Assembly (NCBI RefSeq): GCF_009674675.1
Contig: NZ_WKJC01000001.1
Coordinates: 1,185,031 to 1,249,030, forward strand
Reading direction: 5' to 3'
From: Kangiella sp. HZ709
GTDB lineage: Bacteria; Pseudomonadota; Gammaproteobacteria; Enterobacterales; Kangiellaceae
DNA: 64,000 nt
The notes beneath the pieces are model-generated. The model was not told the origin of the DNA and did no database searches. It worked only from the letters and a program-made list of their open reading frames with translations. A program made the translations under genes and the position numbers. Positions 8,213-16,082 of this stretch are shown here, one piece after another. Every line of letters begins with the position of its first letter. Within the stretch, counting starts at the first letter, position 1.

Positions 8213-10429
8213 ATGAAAATTAACACAACTGCTTTAGCAGTGACTCTAGCACTATGCCCCCAAGCGCTGTTTGCAGACGATGAAGCCAAAAAAGAAGATT
8301 ATAATGTCATCACGGTAACTTCAGACCGTAATGACGTTGCAATTTCTGAAACTACTAACACCGTATCTGTTATTAGTGCCGAACAAATGGAAAAAGAACA
8401 AGCTCGCAATATTAAGGACTTGGTTCGTTATGAACCAGGTATAAGCGTTCCTTCCAATGGTCGCTTCGGGTTAACGGGCTTTAAAATCCGAGGAATCGGC
8501 GGTGACCGTGTATTAACACTAATTGACGGCGTTCCAGTTGCCGATGAGTTTTCTTTTGGTCCTAATTTAGCTGCCGGGCGAAACTTTATAGACTTAGACA
8601 GCCTTAAAGCCGTAGAAATTGTTCGCGGTTCAACTTCTAGTCTTTATGGCAGTAACGCTTTAGGTGGAACCGTTAGTTTTGTTACCAAAGATCCTGAAGA
8701 TTATATTGGTATACACAACGATAACTATTATGCCAGCGTTAAAGCCGGCTTTAATTCAGCGAATTCAAGCAAGCACTTAACCGGGACTTATGCTGCAGGC
8801 GATGATGTTTGGCAAGGTCTATTAATCGCTACTAGACGCGATTTAGATGAGTTCGATGCAGCAGCGACATCTTTGGTTGACCCTGCAGATGGCGACAATA
8901 CTAGCGTATACGGTAAATTAGTATATAAGCCCAATAACGGTCATCAGTTCAAACTAATTTTAAATCAATTAGATACCGAGCTAGAAACTACTGTCGATTC
9001 AGCTGCAGGGTCACAAGTGCTTTTAGGCCCTCCAAATTCAGGCGCCCCAGTAATTACTCGTACTAGTATCATTGGCAAGGATGAACAGCAGCGTAACTCA
9101 ATTTCTTTTCAATACCGCTACGAAGGTAATACAGCAATAGCTGATAGCTTGGATTTTAATTTGTATCGTCAAGACTCTAAAACTAAGCAAATTACTGATG
9201 AGGAGCGGACCCTAGTACTAGGTCCAACCGCTTTCGACTACAATCACTTCCGTGACTCACGTTTTAACCAGGATAACTTAGGCTTAAAACTTCAATTAAA
9301 TAAGACTTTGGGAACCCATGTGAAACACTTGTTAAGCTATGGAGTGGATTGGGACAGAATGGAAACGGACTCCCAAAGAATCGGCACCCACAACCCAATA
9401 ATTTCCGGTGTGACAACTGATTTTAATACTCGTGATTTCCCTAACTCTGTGTACAAATCAGCCGGGGTATTTATTCAAGATAGAATTAGTTTTACTGACG
9501 GCAACTTCATTTTAGTACCAGCTGTGCGTTTTGATAAGTATGAACTGAGCCCAACAACTGATCCTATTTTTTTAAATGGAAACCCGGGTGCTCCTACCCC
9601 AGCAGGGTTTGACGAGTCTAAAGTTACAGCCAAACTTGGCGGTTTGTATAAAATCAATAATGATTGGGCTTACTTTATCCAATACTCTGAAGGCTTTAAA
9701 GCACCTCCAATTGATGCGGTTAACACAGCTTTTACAAACTTAACTCGAGGCTACACGACTCTACCGAACCCAGATTTAAAACCTGAGAGCAGCAAAAGTG
9801 TCGAAACTGGTTTTAAATACTATGGCGATAGTAGTTTTTTTGAACTGTCTGCTTTCGACACACAATACGATGACTTTATCGAAACCTTAGCATTCAAAGG
9901 TTTTAACCCGACAACTAACTTACTTGAATTTCAGGCACACAACCTTTCAGCTGTAGAAATTCGTGGATTTGAACTTAAAGGGGGCTTGGATCTAGGCTCT
10001 GAGTTTGAAAATTTAGAAGGTATGAGACTCCGTTATGCTTACGCTTTATCTAAAGGTAAAGACAAAGAGACCGGCGCTCCAATCAACTCTATTGACCCTC
10101 AAAAATTTGTAGCAGGGATTGGTTACGACTCAACAAATGATTTCTGGGGAGCCGAACTTGCTCTAACTTTAACCGAAGGCCGTGATGAAGGCGACTTATC
10201 AGATACCAATCCTGATACCTTTTACGCACCCGGTTATACTAGTGTTGATTTAATAGGTTACTTCGACTTCACTGAAAAATTTAGTGCCTACTGGGGAATT
10301 TATAACTTAATTGATAAAACTTATTGGGAAGTTAGCGATACCATCGGACGCAACAATGACGACGAAGCTTTAGCCCGCTTGACGCAACCAGGGCGTAATT
10401 TTGCGGTAACCTTAAAGTACGAGTTGTGA
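8213..10429 (+). CDS. hmuR: TonB-dependent heme/hemoglobin receptor
   Basis: A 738-residue outer-membrane receptor. It has a signal peptide (cleavage after LFA, about residue 21), a plug domain from about residue 35 with GFKIRGIGGDRVLTLIDGVP and VRGSTSSLYGSNALGG, and a 22-strand-type barrel ending in a terminal aromatic-rich strand. The heme-receptor signatures FKAPP (a FRAP-like box) and NPDLKPE are visible. It is divergent from hmuT across a shared Fur box. The ligand assignment rests on these motifs and the context. Confidence 0.9.
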   Translation: MKINTTALAVTLALCPQALFADDEAKKEDYNVITVTSDRNDVAISETTNTVSVISAEQMEKEQARNIKDLVRYEPGISVPSNGRFGLTGFKIRGIGGDRVLTLIDGVPVADEFSFGPNLAAGRNFIDLDSLKAVEIVRGSTSSLYGSNALGGTVSFVTKDPEDYIGIHNDNYYASVKAGFNSANSSKHLTGTYAAGDDVWQGLLIATRRDLDEFDAAATSLVDPADGDNTSVYGKLVYKPNNGHQFKLILNQLDTELETTVDSAAGSQVLLGPPNSGAPVITRTSIIGKDEQQRNSISFQYRYEGNTAIADSLDFNLYRQDSKTKQITDEERTLVLGPTAFDYNHFRDSRFNQDNLGLKLQLNKTLGTHVKHLLSYGVDWDRMETDSQRIGTHNPIISGVTTDFNTRDFPNSVYKSAGVFIQDRISFTDGNFILVPAVRFDKYELSPTTDPIFLNGNPGAPTPAGFDESKVTAKLGGLYKINNDWAYFIQYSEGFKAPPIDAVNTAFTNLTRGYTTLPNPDLKPESSKSVETGFKYYGDSSFFELSAFDTQYDDFIETLAFKGFNPTTNLLEFQAHNLSAVEIRGFELKGGLDLGSEFENLEGMRLRYAYALSKGKDKETGAPINSIDPQKFVAGIGYDSTNDFWGAELALTLTEGRDEGDLSDTNPDTFYAPGYTSVDLIGYFDFTEKFSAYWGIYNLIDKTYWEVSDTIGRNNDDEALARLTQPGRNFAVTLKYEL

Positions 10430-10511
10430 AAGACAAACCCATACTTTAATTAACAAAAATTATTATAACTATAAGCTGTTCTTAAGAACAACATCTCTTC
10501 ACGCTAATCAA

Positions 10512-10536
10512 CCCCGCTTCAGCGGGGCTTTTTTTT
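10512..10536 (+). terminator. Intrinsic terminator after the heme receptor
   Basis: CCCCGCT/AGCGGGG stem with a tight TC loop and a run of eight T, 82 bases after the receptor stop. Confidence 0.9.
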
Positions 10537-10546
10537 GCATTTCGGA

Positions 10547-10885
10547 TTAATGCAAATGACTTACATGTGAAATCTCATCAAACTTCCGTAAAGCATCAAG
10601 CAGCGCCTTAGCACTAGAGTTATTTTTATAGACTTCTTCCGCAATGGGGAAAATTTGCGCGGGTCCAGGTGGCAATTGACCATTTGCAAGCGACTGTCGC
10701 ATTCTAGGTAAAAAGATAAACTGTAACCATTGTTCAAATGGCATCGCGTCTACAGCGAAAGGCATGGTGGACTCCATAGCTTCTTGGCTTGGTGCTTGAA
10801 TCGACCACAGCTCACTTTCTTTCAAAGCACTTTCGATCAAGTCGAAGTTGTCATTATATTTTTCAAACCAATCTATTTGACTCAT
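10547..10885 (-). CDS. yqcC: YqcC family protein (DUF446)
   Basis: A 112-residue cytoplasmic protein of the YqcC family. It shows the conserved pattern SELWSIQAPSQEAMESTMPF followed by FEQWLQFIFLPRM. The function is not established. Its start overlaps the stop of the upstream DUF2889 gene by 4 bases (ATGA), so the two are translated together. Confidence 0.87.
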   Translation of the reverse strand: MSQIDWFEKYNDNFDLIESALKESELWSIQAPSQEAMESTMPFAVDAMPFEQWLQFIFLPRMRQSLANGQLPPGPAQIFPIAEEVYKNNSSAKALLDALRKFDEISHVSHLH

Positions 10886-11439
10886 GTTTTGCCTTTTTTA
10901 TCTTTAAATTTTCCTGGTGCAAGCACTTCTATTACATCGCCATCGGCAGCAAAACCATAACAACTATTGATTAACCCTTCTGTTATTGGAAAAGTGCCAT
11001 CTTGCTCAAAGGTTAAGTAAGGATAAATCGCTTGTATAGCCGTGGTAGCCATAGGTCTTAACAATTCTACAATATGCGAACAACCCGCAACGCTCCCTAT
11101 TTGCTCTTTTGCTTTTTGAGTCCAACCGCTTTCAATTTTTAAACCGACCAACCGTTCAACATTAGTTTCAATGGCAGGACATCGCACAAATGGCGTGGTT
11201 AATAACTTTGCTTCAGCCGCTTGTATCACCAATTCATTATTCACGGTTAAACGTAGCCATATATCGTGAACTAACTCGCCAACGGGTAAAACCCCGCGCT
11301 GAAGCGTAGGGAAAGGATAAGCTTTGTCATCGGTCAAATTCGCTTCAATATCCCATAAACCATCTTGGCGTAAATAAGCATTAGGATGGATACGTCTTTG
11401 GTGAATTAATTTTCGAGACTTGGGTTTTGATAAACTCAT
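10882..11439 (-). CDS. DUF2889 domain protein
   Basis: A 185-residue protein of the DUF2889 family: RKLIHQRRIHPNAYLRQDG at the N terminus and a central LWDIEANLTDDKAYPF, then HDIWLRLTV and a conserved CSHIVELLRPMATTAIQ. The role is unknown. It is first of a two-gene unit with yqcC. No Shine-Dalgarno stands out before the ATG. Confidence 0.75.
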   Translation of the reverse strand: MSLSKPKSRKLIHQRRIHPNAYLRQDGLWDIEANLTDDKAYPFPTLQRGVLPVGELVHDIWLRLTVNNELVIQAAEAKLLTTPFVRCPAIETNVERLVGLKIESGWTQKAKEQIGSVAGCSHIVELLRPMATTAIQAIYPYLTFEQDGTFPITEGLINSCYGFAADGDVIEVLAPGKFKDKKGKT

Positions 11440-11524
11440 ATTGTTAAGAGTCGATTAATTTAAAAAGAATTTAATAGCAAGCATATAATTAGCCACTCTT
11501 ATTGCGGCCTTTTTTCTCATAGTC

Positions 11525-11542
11525 CATCAAGTTTTCTTGATG
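11525..11542 (+). promoter_or_regulatory. Perfect hairpin over a small-ORF start codon
   Basis: CATCAAG-TTTT-CTTGATG: a 7-bp perfect stem with a 4-base loop. The last three bases are the ATG (11540-11542) of the small reading frame that follows. The role is inferred only. Confidence 0.4.
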
Positions 11543-11722
11543 AACGTAATTGAATTGACAACAATCATCATAGTTTTTCTTCAGAAGTTGTCTACTCTTT
11601 TAGCGCGTGATCATAAAGATTATTTAGTAAGCCGTTATTCAGAGCGTAAAGAAGCTATTAAGAAAAAGGAAAAAGACAAATGCTGTCTCAATCAAGCTGA
11701 CAGCTGTATTGCCAAGATGTAG
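11540..11722 (+). CDS. Possible 60-residue membrane-anchored small protein
   Basis: No family recognised. A hydrophobic N-terminal segment VIELTTIIIVFLQKLSTLL is followed by a charged, lysine-rich part and a C-terminal pair of cysteines (CCLNQADSC). The frame ends just before an inverted repeat. No clear Shine-Dalgarno is seen and the ATG lies in a hairpin. It may be a genuine small protein or chance coding; comparative data are needed to decide. Confidence 0.35.
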   Translation: MNVIELTTIIIVFLQKLSTLLARDHKDYLVSRYSERKEAIKKKEKDKCCLNQADSCIAKM

Positions 11723-11723
11723 A

Positions 11724-11744
11724 AAAGCCCGCATAGCGGGCTTT
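11724..11744. terminator. Inverted repeat, probable terminator
   Basis: AAAGCCCGC-ATA-GCGGGCTTT, a 9-bp stem. The T-run is longer on the minus strand (TTTT), so it best fits the leftward siderophore receptor gene ending at 11878, but it may work both ways. Confidence 0.65.
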
Positions 11745-11877
11745 AAGAGGCTTTAATTTTATGACAAAAAATTAAAATCTATCGAACATCGTTAACTAAT
11801 ACCTTATAAAGTTAACATCCATCTAACAAGTACGAAACCATAGTAGCTTCTTGCTTATTAGGTATAAGATATTTGGC

Positions 11878-14022
11878 TTAGAAGTTCCAATTAGCTGTCA
11901 AGCGCGCATTGAAAGGAGCGCCCACGGTAACTTGATGAGTACTGTGCGAGTTAGGGAAATAAGTTATATCAGTTAAATTTTCAATGTTTAACTGTAAGCT
12001 TAAATCGTCATTAACGTCAAAGTAAGCCGCAGCATCAAAACGAGTGTAGCTTGGTAACACGGCAGTGTTACTGTTGTTGACAAAGCTCTGGCTTTGGCGC
12101 GACAAACCAATACCGAAACCGAAACGTTCGGTGACTTGGAAATTGTTCCAAATCGATAACATTCTTTCAGGCAACTCGCGAGGCTTCAAACCAGTCGGGC
12201 CATTGCGATCCACTTGCTCCCCATCAAGCGTGCTTAATCCTGCAGAAATGAACCATTTTTCATTAACCTGCCCCTTCAACTGAACTTCAAGACCATTGAT
12301 TTCTGAATCAATGACATCGAATGTCGAAGGATCGTTGTCAGCCACTTGTGGGGAGCTTTGTTCTACTTCAAAAACAGCCATAGTTAAGCTTAAAGCATTA
12401 TTCATGTCCCACTTCAAACCAATTTCGCGATTGGTAAAGGTGTTAGGATCTAATTGATTATTATCACCATTGATATTAGCAAACTGCTCGCCGCTTCGAG
12501 GTAGGAATGATTCGCTATAGCTACCGTAGATAGATACATTCTCTACTGGTTTATAGATCAAGCCAAAACGTGGAGAGATCTCCTCATCTTTACGACTACG
12601 GTTTTCGTCAGACACGGCGTTATAAACGTCAATATCAAAGCTGTCAAAGCGCGCACCCAATACCACATCGAAGTTATCAGTCAACTGTATTTCATCTTGC
12701 AAGTAAAGTGACGTCACTTCAATGTTAACGCGAGTATCATCGTTTATATCAACACTAAAATCATTAATAGTTTGAATACCGCCAGCATTAATACCAATGC
12801 CGCCTGATAAATTTAATGGCCGACCAATAGAAAAGATTTCATTGTCATCCATAGTCGTGTCCCAGAATGCATTGAACCGATCTTGATTAGATGTGGTATC
12901 GACCACTTCGAAGCCTGCCAATAAAGTATGTTCAACGTTACCAGTTTCAAACTGCCCGACCAAGTTCCCGCTTAATATCAAATTTTCACGCTGAGTAGTA
13001 TCCAAATAACCATCCAATGTTACGACATCAGGCGTATCAGTTTGGTTATAGCTGGATGCATAGAAATTCTGATACAGCTTGTCATAATCACCATAGAACA
13101 CGCTGATGTTACCCTTTAGGTAATCATTAAAATCGTGTTCTAACGCGCCTCTGAATAGGTGAGCTTGTAACTCAGTAACATTCAGATCAGGGTCGCCAAA
13201 TACGATACTATCCAAAGCCTCAACAGGACGGCCATTACTACCTGTGGGAATACCACGGTCAATGAATCGCTCATGATCTATGTACTCGTAGGACAAATCT
13301 AAACTGGTAGAGTCAGAAAACACAAAACGAGCGGTAGGGTTGATGCCAACGCGTTCACCATCATAGAAGTCACGGTGATTGTCCAAGCCTTCGAACATGG
13401 CATTAATACGGAAAGCAGAGCTATCGCTACTTGAGATATTGCTGTCAATTTGAATACCGTAGCCGCCAAAAGAGTCTAAGCTTGCTTGCATGGCATTAAA
13501 AGATTCGCCCACAACCCCTTTCTTTGTGACACGGTTTAAAACACCACCAGTACCGCCACGCCCAAACAATAAAGCATTAGGTCCACGCAAAACTTCAACT
13601 TGCTCCAAATTATACAATGGACGGTAGTATTGAACATCATCTCGCATGCCATCAATGAAAAAGTCCGCTGTAGAGCGTACACCGCGGAACACGATTGCGT
13701 CTCGATGACCTTCGCCTTGGGAGTTGTTTACGCCAGGAGTGTAGTCAATGATGTCACTGATACTGTTAAAGCCTTGTAAGCTGATTTGCTCAGCAGTAAC
13801 GATACTTAAACTTTGTGGCACATCGATGATTGGAGTCGGCGTTTTCACTGAATTAACTTGATCGAATGATAAGTATTCTCCCTTTACAACAATTGTTTTA
13901 GATTCTTCTTTTATTGATTCTTTATCAGCTTTGTTTTGCTCAGTTTCGGCAAGTAAACTCATTGGTTGCATGGCCAATGCTACTGAAGCAGCAATCGCAC
14001 TTAATTTTACTAAGGTCTTCAT
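11878..14022 (-). CDS. TonB-dependent siderophore receptor
   Basis: A 714-residue outer-membrane receptor of the siderophore type. It has a signal peptide through about residue 25 (MSLLAE), then the plug with TPTPIIDVPQSLSIVTAEQI, IVFRGVRSTADFFIDGMRDD and VEVLRGPNALLFGRGGTGG, and a barrel ending in NARLTANWNF. The plug motifs resemble Fiu/FhuE-like receptors for catecholate or hydroxamate siderophores; the exact ligand cannot be read. No siderophore biosynthesis genes are present, so it may capture xenosiderophores. It is controlled by a Fur box at its promoter. Confidence 0.92.
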   Translation of the reverse strand: MKTLVKLSAIAASVALAMQPMSLLAETEQNKADKESIKEESKTIVVKGEYLSFDQVNSVKTPTPIIDVPQSLSIVTAEQISLQGFNSISDIIDYTPGVNNSQGEGHRDAIVFRGVRSTADFFIDGMRDDVQYYRPLYNLEQVEVLRGPNALLFGRGGTGGVLNRVTKKGVVGESFNAMQASLDSFGGYGIQIDSNISSSDSSAFRINAMFEGLDNHRDFYDGERVGINPTARFVFSDSTSLDLSYEYIDHERFIDRGIPTGSNGRPVEALDSIVFGDPDLNVTELQAHLFRGALEHDFNDYLKGNISVFYGDYDKLYQNFYASSYNQTDTPDVVTLDGYLDTTQRENLILSGNLVGQFETGNVEHTLLAGFEVVDTTSNQDRFNAFWDTTMDDNEIFSIGRPLNLSGGIGINAGGIQTINDFSVDINDDTRVNIEVTSLYLQDEIQLTDNFDVVLGARFDSFDIDVYNAVSDENRSRKDEEISPRFGLIYKPVENVSIYGSYSESFLPRSGEQFANINGDNNQLDPNTFTNREIGLKWDMNNALSLTMAVFEVEQSSPQVADNDPSTFDVIDSEINGLEVQLKGQVNEKWFISAGLSTLDGEQVDRNGPTGLKPRELPERMLSIWNNFQVTERFGFGIGLSRQSQSFVNNSNTAVLPSYTRFDAAAYFDVNDDLSLQLNIENLTDITYFPNSHSTHQVTVGAPFNARLTANWNF

Positions 14023-14063
14023 GGTCTCTCTACTATTTAATGATGTAATTAAAATTCGAAGGC

Positions 14064-14093
14064 ATTATAAATGCAAATGATAATGATTATCAA
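14064..14093 (-). promoter_or_regulatory. Predicted promoter of the siderophore receptor
   Basis: Reading leftwards: -35 TTGATA (14093-14088), an 18-base spacer and a perfect -10 TATAAT (14069-14064). The start is expected near 14057, giving a leader of about 35 bases. Confidence 0.7.
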
Positions 14094-14094
14094 T
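14076..14094. promoter_or_regulatory. Fur box of the siderophore receptor
   Basis: AATGATAATGATTATCAAT contains a perfect 7-1-7 inverted repeat (14078-14092) close to the Fur consensus. It covers the -35 element of the receptor promoter. Confidence 0.9.
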
Positions 14095-14156
14095 AAGTTT
14101 CTGTTTACACCAGGAGTTTTGTAAAGTGACGGGGTTTTTGCTAGGTTTTCTTTGCA

Positions 14157-14176
14157 AGGTATGGCACTCCATACCT
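14157..14176. repeat. 8-bp perfect inverted repeat, operator-like
   Basis: AGGTATGG-CACT-CCATACCT lies between the siderophore receptor and the small lipoprotein gene. No T-run follows. It may be an operator or an RNA hairpin; the bound factor is unknown. Confidence 0.5.
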
Positions 14177-14300
14177 AATACTCTTGCTAGTGCAATATAC
14201 TTTTTGATACTAAAACCGAGCACTATCCACTAGTTAATAGACAGCTTTCGCTGGCTTTTATTTATTAAAACAATTTATACTAAAACCAGTGGAGGAATTT

Positions 14301-14504
14301 ATGAAAGTTTTACTCAGTACAGTTCTACTAGTAGTAACCGCCTGCTCTAATGAGCCCAAAGAAAGCGATAAGCTTATATCTGACTATAAAAAACAACAGA
14401 TGCAAAAGGCTCAACAAATCGAAGATGAAATGAATAAAAGGCTCGATAATCTTGAAAGGCAACTTGAAGATATCGAAAAAAAGAAAAAAGACGACCCTCA
14501 ATAA
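14301..14504 (+). CDS. Small lipoprotein with coiled coil
   Basis: A 67-residue lipoprotein. It has a signal peptide with lipobox VTAC (MKVLLSTVLLVVTACSNEPK), and the mature part is almost all charged helix (KKQQMQKAQQIEDEMNKRL), predicted as a coiled coil. A good Shine-Dalgarno GGAGG precedes the ATG at 14301, so the longer frame from 14289 is rejected. It ends 13 bases before greB. It resembles no named family I recognise; the envelope location is inferred from the lipobox. Confidence 0.7.
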   Translation: MKVLLSTVLLVVTACSNEPKESDKLISDYKKQQMQKAQQIEDEMNKRLDNLERQLEDIEKKKKDDPQ

Positions 14505-14517
14505 TTATTACTATTCT

Positions 14518-15000
14518 ATGAAACGCTCTAACCTGATCACTTTGGCAGGCGCTACGACCTTGCGCAATGAATTAGCACATATAGTTCGTATATTAAGACC
14601 TGAAGTCACCAAGGCCTTAGGCACTGCCGCTGCTGAAGGTGATCGCAGTGAAAATGCTGAATACATTTATCGCAAAAAACAGCTTCGAGAAATTGATAGA
14701 CGGTTACGCTATTTACAAAAGCGTTGTGAAGAGTTCCAGGTGATAGAACACAAGCCACAAGACCGAGACTCAGTGTTTTTTGGGGCGGAAGTTACACTTG
14801 AAGATGAATCTGGTGCGGAAGTCATGTATCGAATTGTTGGCTCTGACGAGTTTGACCAAGCAAGCCATTACATCAGTGTTGACTCGCCGATGGCACGAGC
14901 TCTACTCAAAAAACAATTGGATGATGACGTGAGAGTAGAGCTACCGGGTGGGTATAAGGACTATTGGATAACAGCTATTGTTTATCCTGATTTGGATTAA
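14518..15000 (+). CDS. greB: Transcription elongation factor GreB
   Basis: Rescues backtracked RNA polymerase by stimulating transcript cleavage. The 160 residues show an N-terminal coiled-coil with GDRSENAEYIYRKKQLREID and a C-terminal domain with VFFGAEV and ISVDSPMARALLKK. The acidic tip residues D and E are in GDRSENAEY. The ATG at 14518 gives the family length; the longer upstream frame would run into the lipoprotein gene. Its 3' end overlaps the convergent next gene by 26 bases. Confidence 0.94.
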   Translation: MKRSNLITLAGATTLRNELAHIVRILRPEVTKALGTAAAEGDRSENAEYIYRKKQLREIDRRLRYLQKRCEEFQVIEHKPQDRDSVFFGAEVTLEDESGAEVMYRIVGSDEFDQASHYISVDSPMARALLKKQLDDDVRVELPGGYKDYWITAIVYPDLD

Positions 15001-15421
15001 GTTTACTGTCAGTTGAGCTCGACTGCTCACTGTCATCTTTCGGAGTTTCGGAATTAAAACGATTCTTTAAAGCTTCCTTAACGGCATTAATTCCTTTTTC
15101 AGTTAACTGGCCTGTCTTTAACTCATTAACCAAAGTATCTTCAACCACTTGAGCCGCATCATCCACCGTCATCATACCTTTTTTGTAAGAGCGACTATGT
15201 TTAAAAAGATTAATATGGTGATCAGTACGGCGCCCAAAGGCCATCAATTTTTCAAAATGTGAATCTTTTTTAGGACCATCATGACTTAGATCGAGAATAT
15301 AGCAAACAATAGCAACTGGACTTAATAATAAATCTCTAGCTGCATCTGCAAAAAGCTTTAATTGAAATAAAAGTAATTCTCGAGTTTTAATCCAAATATC
15401 TTTTTTATCTTTATTTGTCAT
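14975..15421 (-). CDS. Uncharacterised protein with one hydrophobic segment
   Basis: Not assigned to a named family. The 148 residues have a hydrophobic stretch around residues 28-45 (LLLSPVAIVCYILDL), preceded by an amphipathic FQLKLFADAARD, and a helical C-terminal half (MTVDDAAQVVEDTLVNEL) ending in a polar Ser/Asp tail. A membrane-associated protein is likely. AAAGG lies about 10 bases before the ATG. The 3' end overlaps greB tail to tail. Confidence 0.6.
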   Translation of the reverse strand: MTNKDKKDIWIKTRELLLFQLKLFADAARDLLLSPVAIVCYILDLSHDGPKKDSHFEKLMAFGRRTDHHINLFKHSRSYKKGMMTVDDAAQVVEDTLVNELKTGQLTEKGINAVKEALKNRFNSETPKDDSEQSSSTDSKLNPNQDKQ

Positions 15422-15488
15422 CGATTGACTACCTTTGTTGATATTTTTTATGTTTATGGTTCAAACCTATAAAAGAGTAAAAATAGGC

Positions 15489-16067
15489 TTAATATTTTCG
15501 GTTATAACGCTCACGATTTTCTTGTTTCGCCCATTCACTCTTCTTGAGCATGACATACACTGATCCTAAACCACCATGCTTAGGCTGTGCACTATGAAAA
15601 GCGATAACATCTGTAACTTCTTGTAACCAATGATTAACATGACTCTTGATTACTGCCTGAGGCTCGCTTCTTTCTCCCTTGCCATGCGTAATCAATAACA
15701 ACCGCTTATCTTTCTTTTTACAATTTTGAATAAAGTAAAAAACGTCCTCGCGAGCTTCCTTTACCGTACGTCGATGCAAATCGATTGAAGCTTCTATCGG
15801 ATATTTCCCTAATCGCATATTCTTGTACACAAACTCTTGAACGCCATCTTTTTTATACTCTAGCCAATCATCTGGTTTAACCATTTCAACAAACCCTGTC
15901 GTCAAAGGATTGGGGTCGCTGCTAGGCTTACGACCAATAGCGGCTTCTTGTCGAGCTTTTTGCGCCAGAGTTAGTTCATCATCTTTTTTAGTAAGATCGA
16001 CACGGTCATTTTCGATTTTTTTTACGCCCTTCAGCTCTTTTTTAAATAATTCTAAATCATCTATCAT
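15489..16067 (-). CDS. smrA: Smr-domain protein (SmrA-like DNA endonuclease)
   Basis: A C-terminal Smr domain of about 85 residues begins at IDLHRRTVKEAREDVFYFI, with the catalytic-type DLHR motif and the loop LLLITHGKGERSE. The N terminus is a charged helical linker, as in the SmrA/YdaL group. These proteins nick or cleave nucleic acid. The ATG at 16067 is preferred over a TTG at 16073. It lies 15 bases downstream of uup in the same orientation. Confidence 0.85.
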   Translation of the reverse strand: MIDDLELFKKELKGVKKIENDRVDLTKKDDELTLAQKARQEAAIGRKPSSDPNPLTTGFVEMVKPDDWLEYKKDGVQEFVYKNMRLGKYPIEASIDLHRRTVKEAREDVFYFIQNCKKKDKRLLLITHGKGERSEPQAVIKSHVNHWLQEVTDVIAFHSAQPKHGGLGSVYVMLKKSEWAKQENRERYNRKY

Positions 16068-16082
16068 GTTCAAATATCCAGT

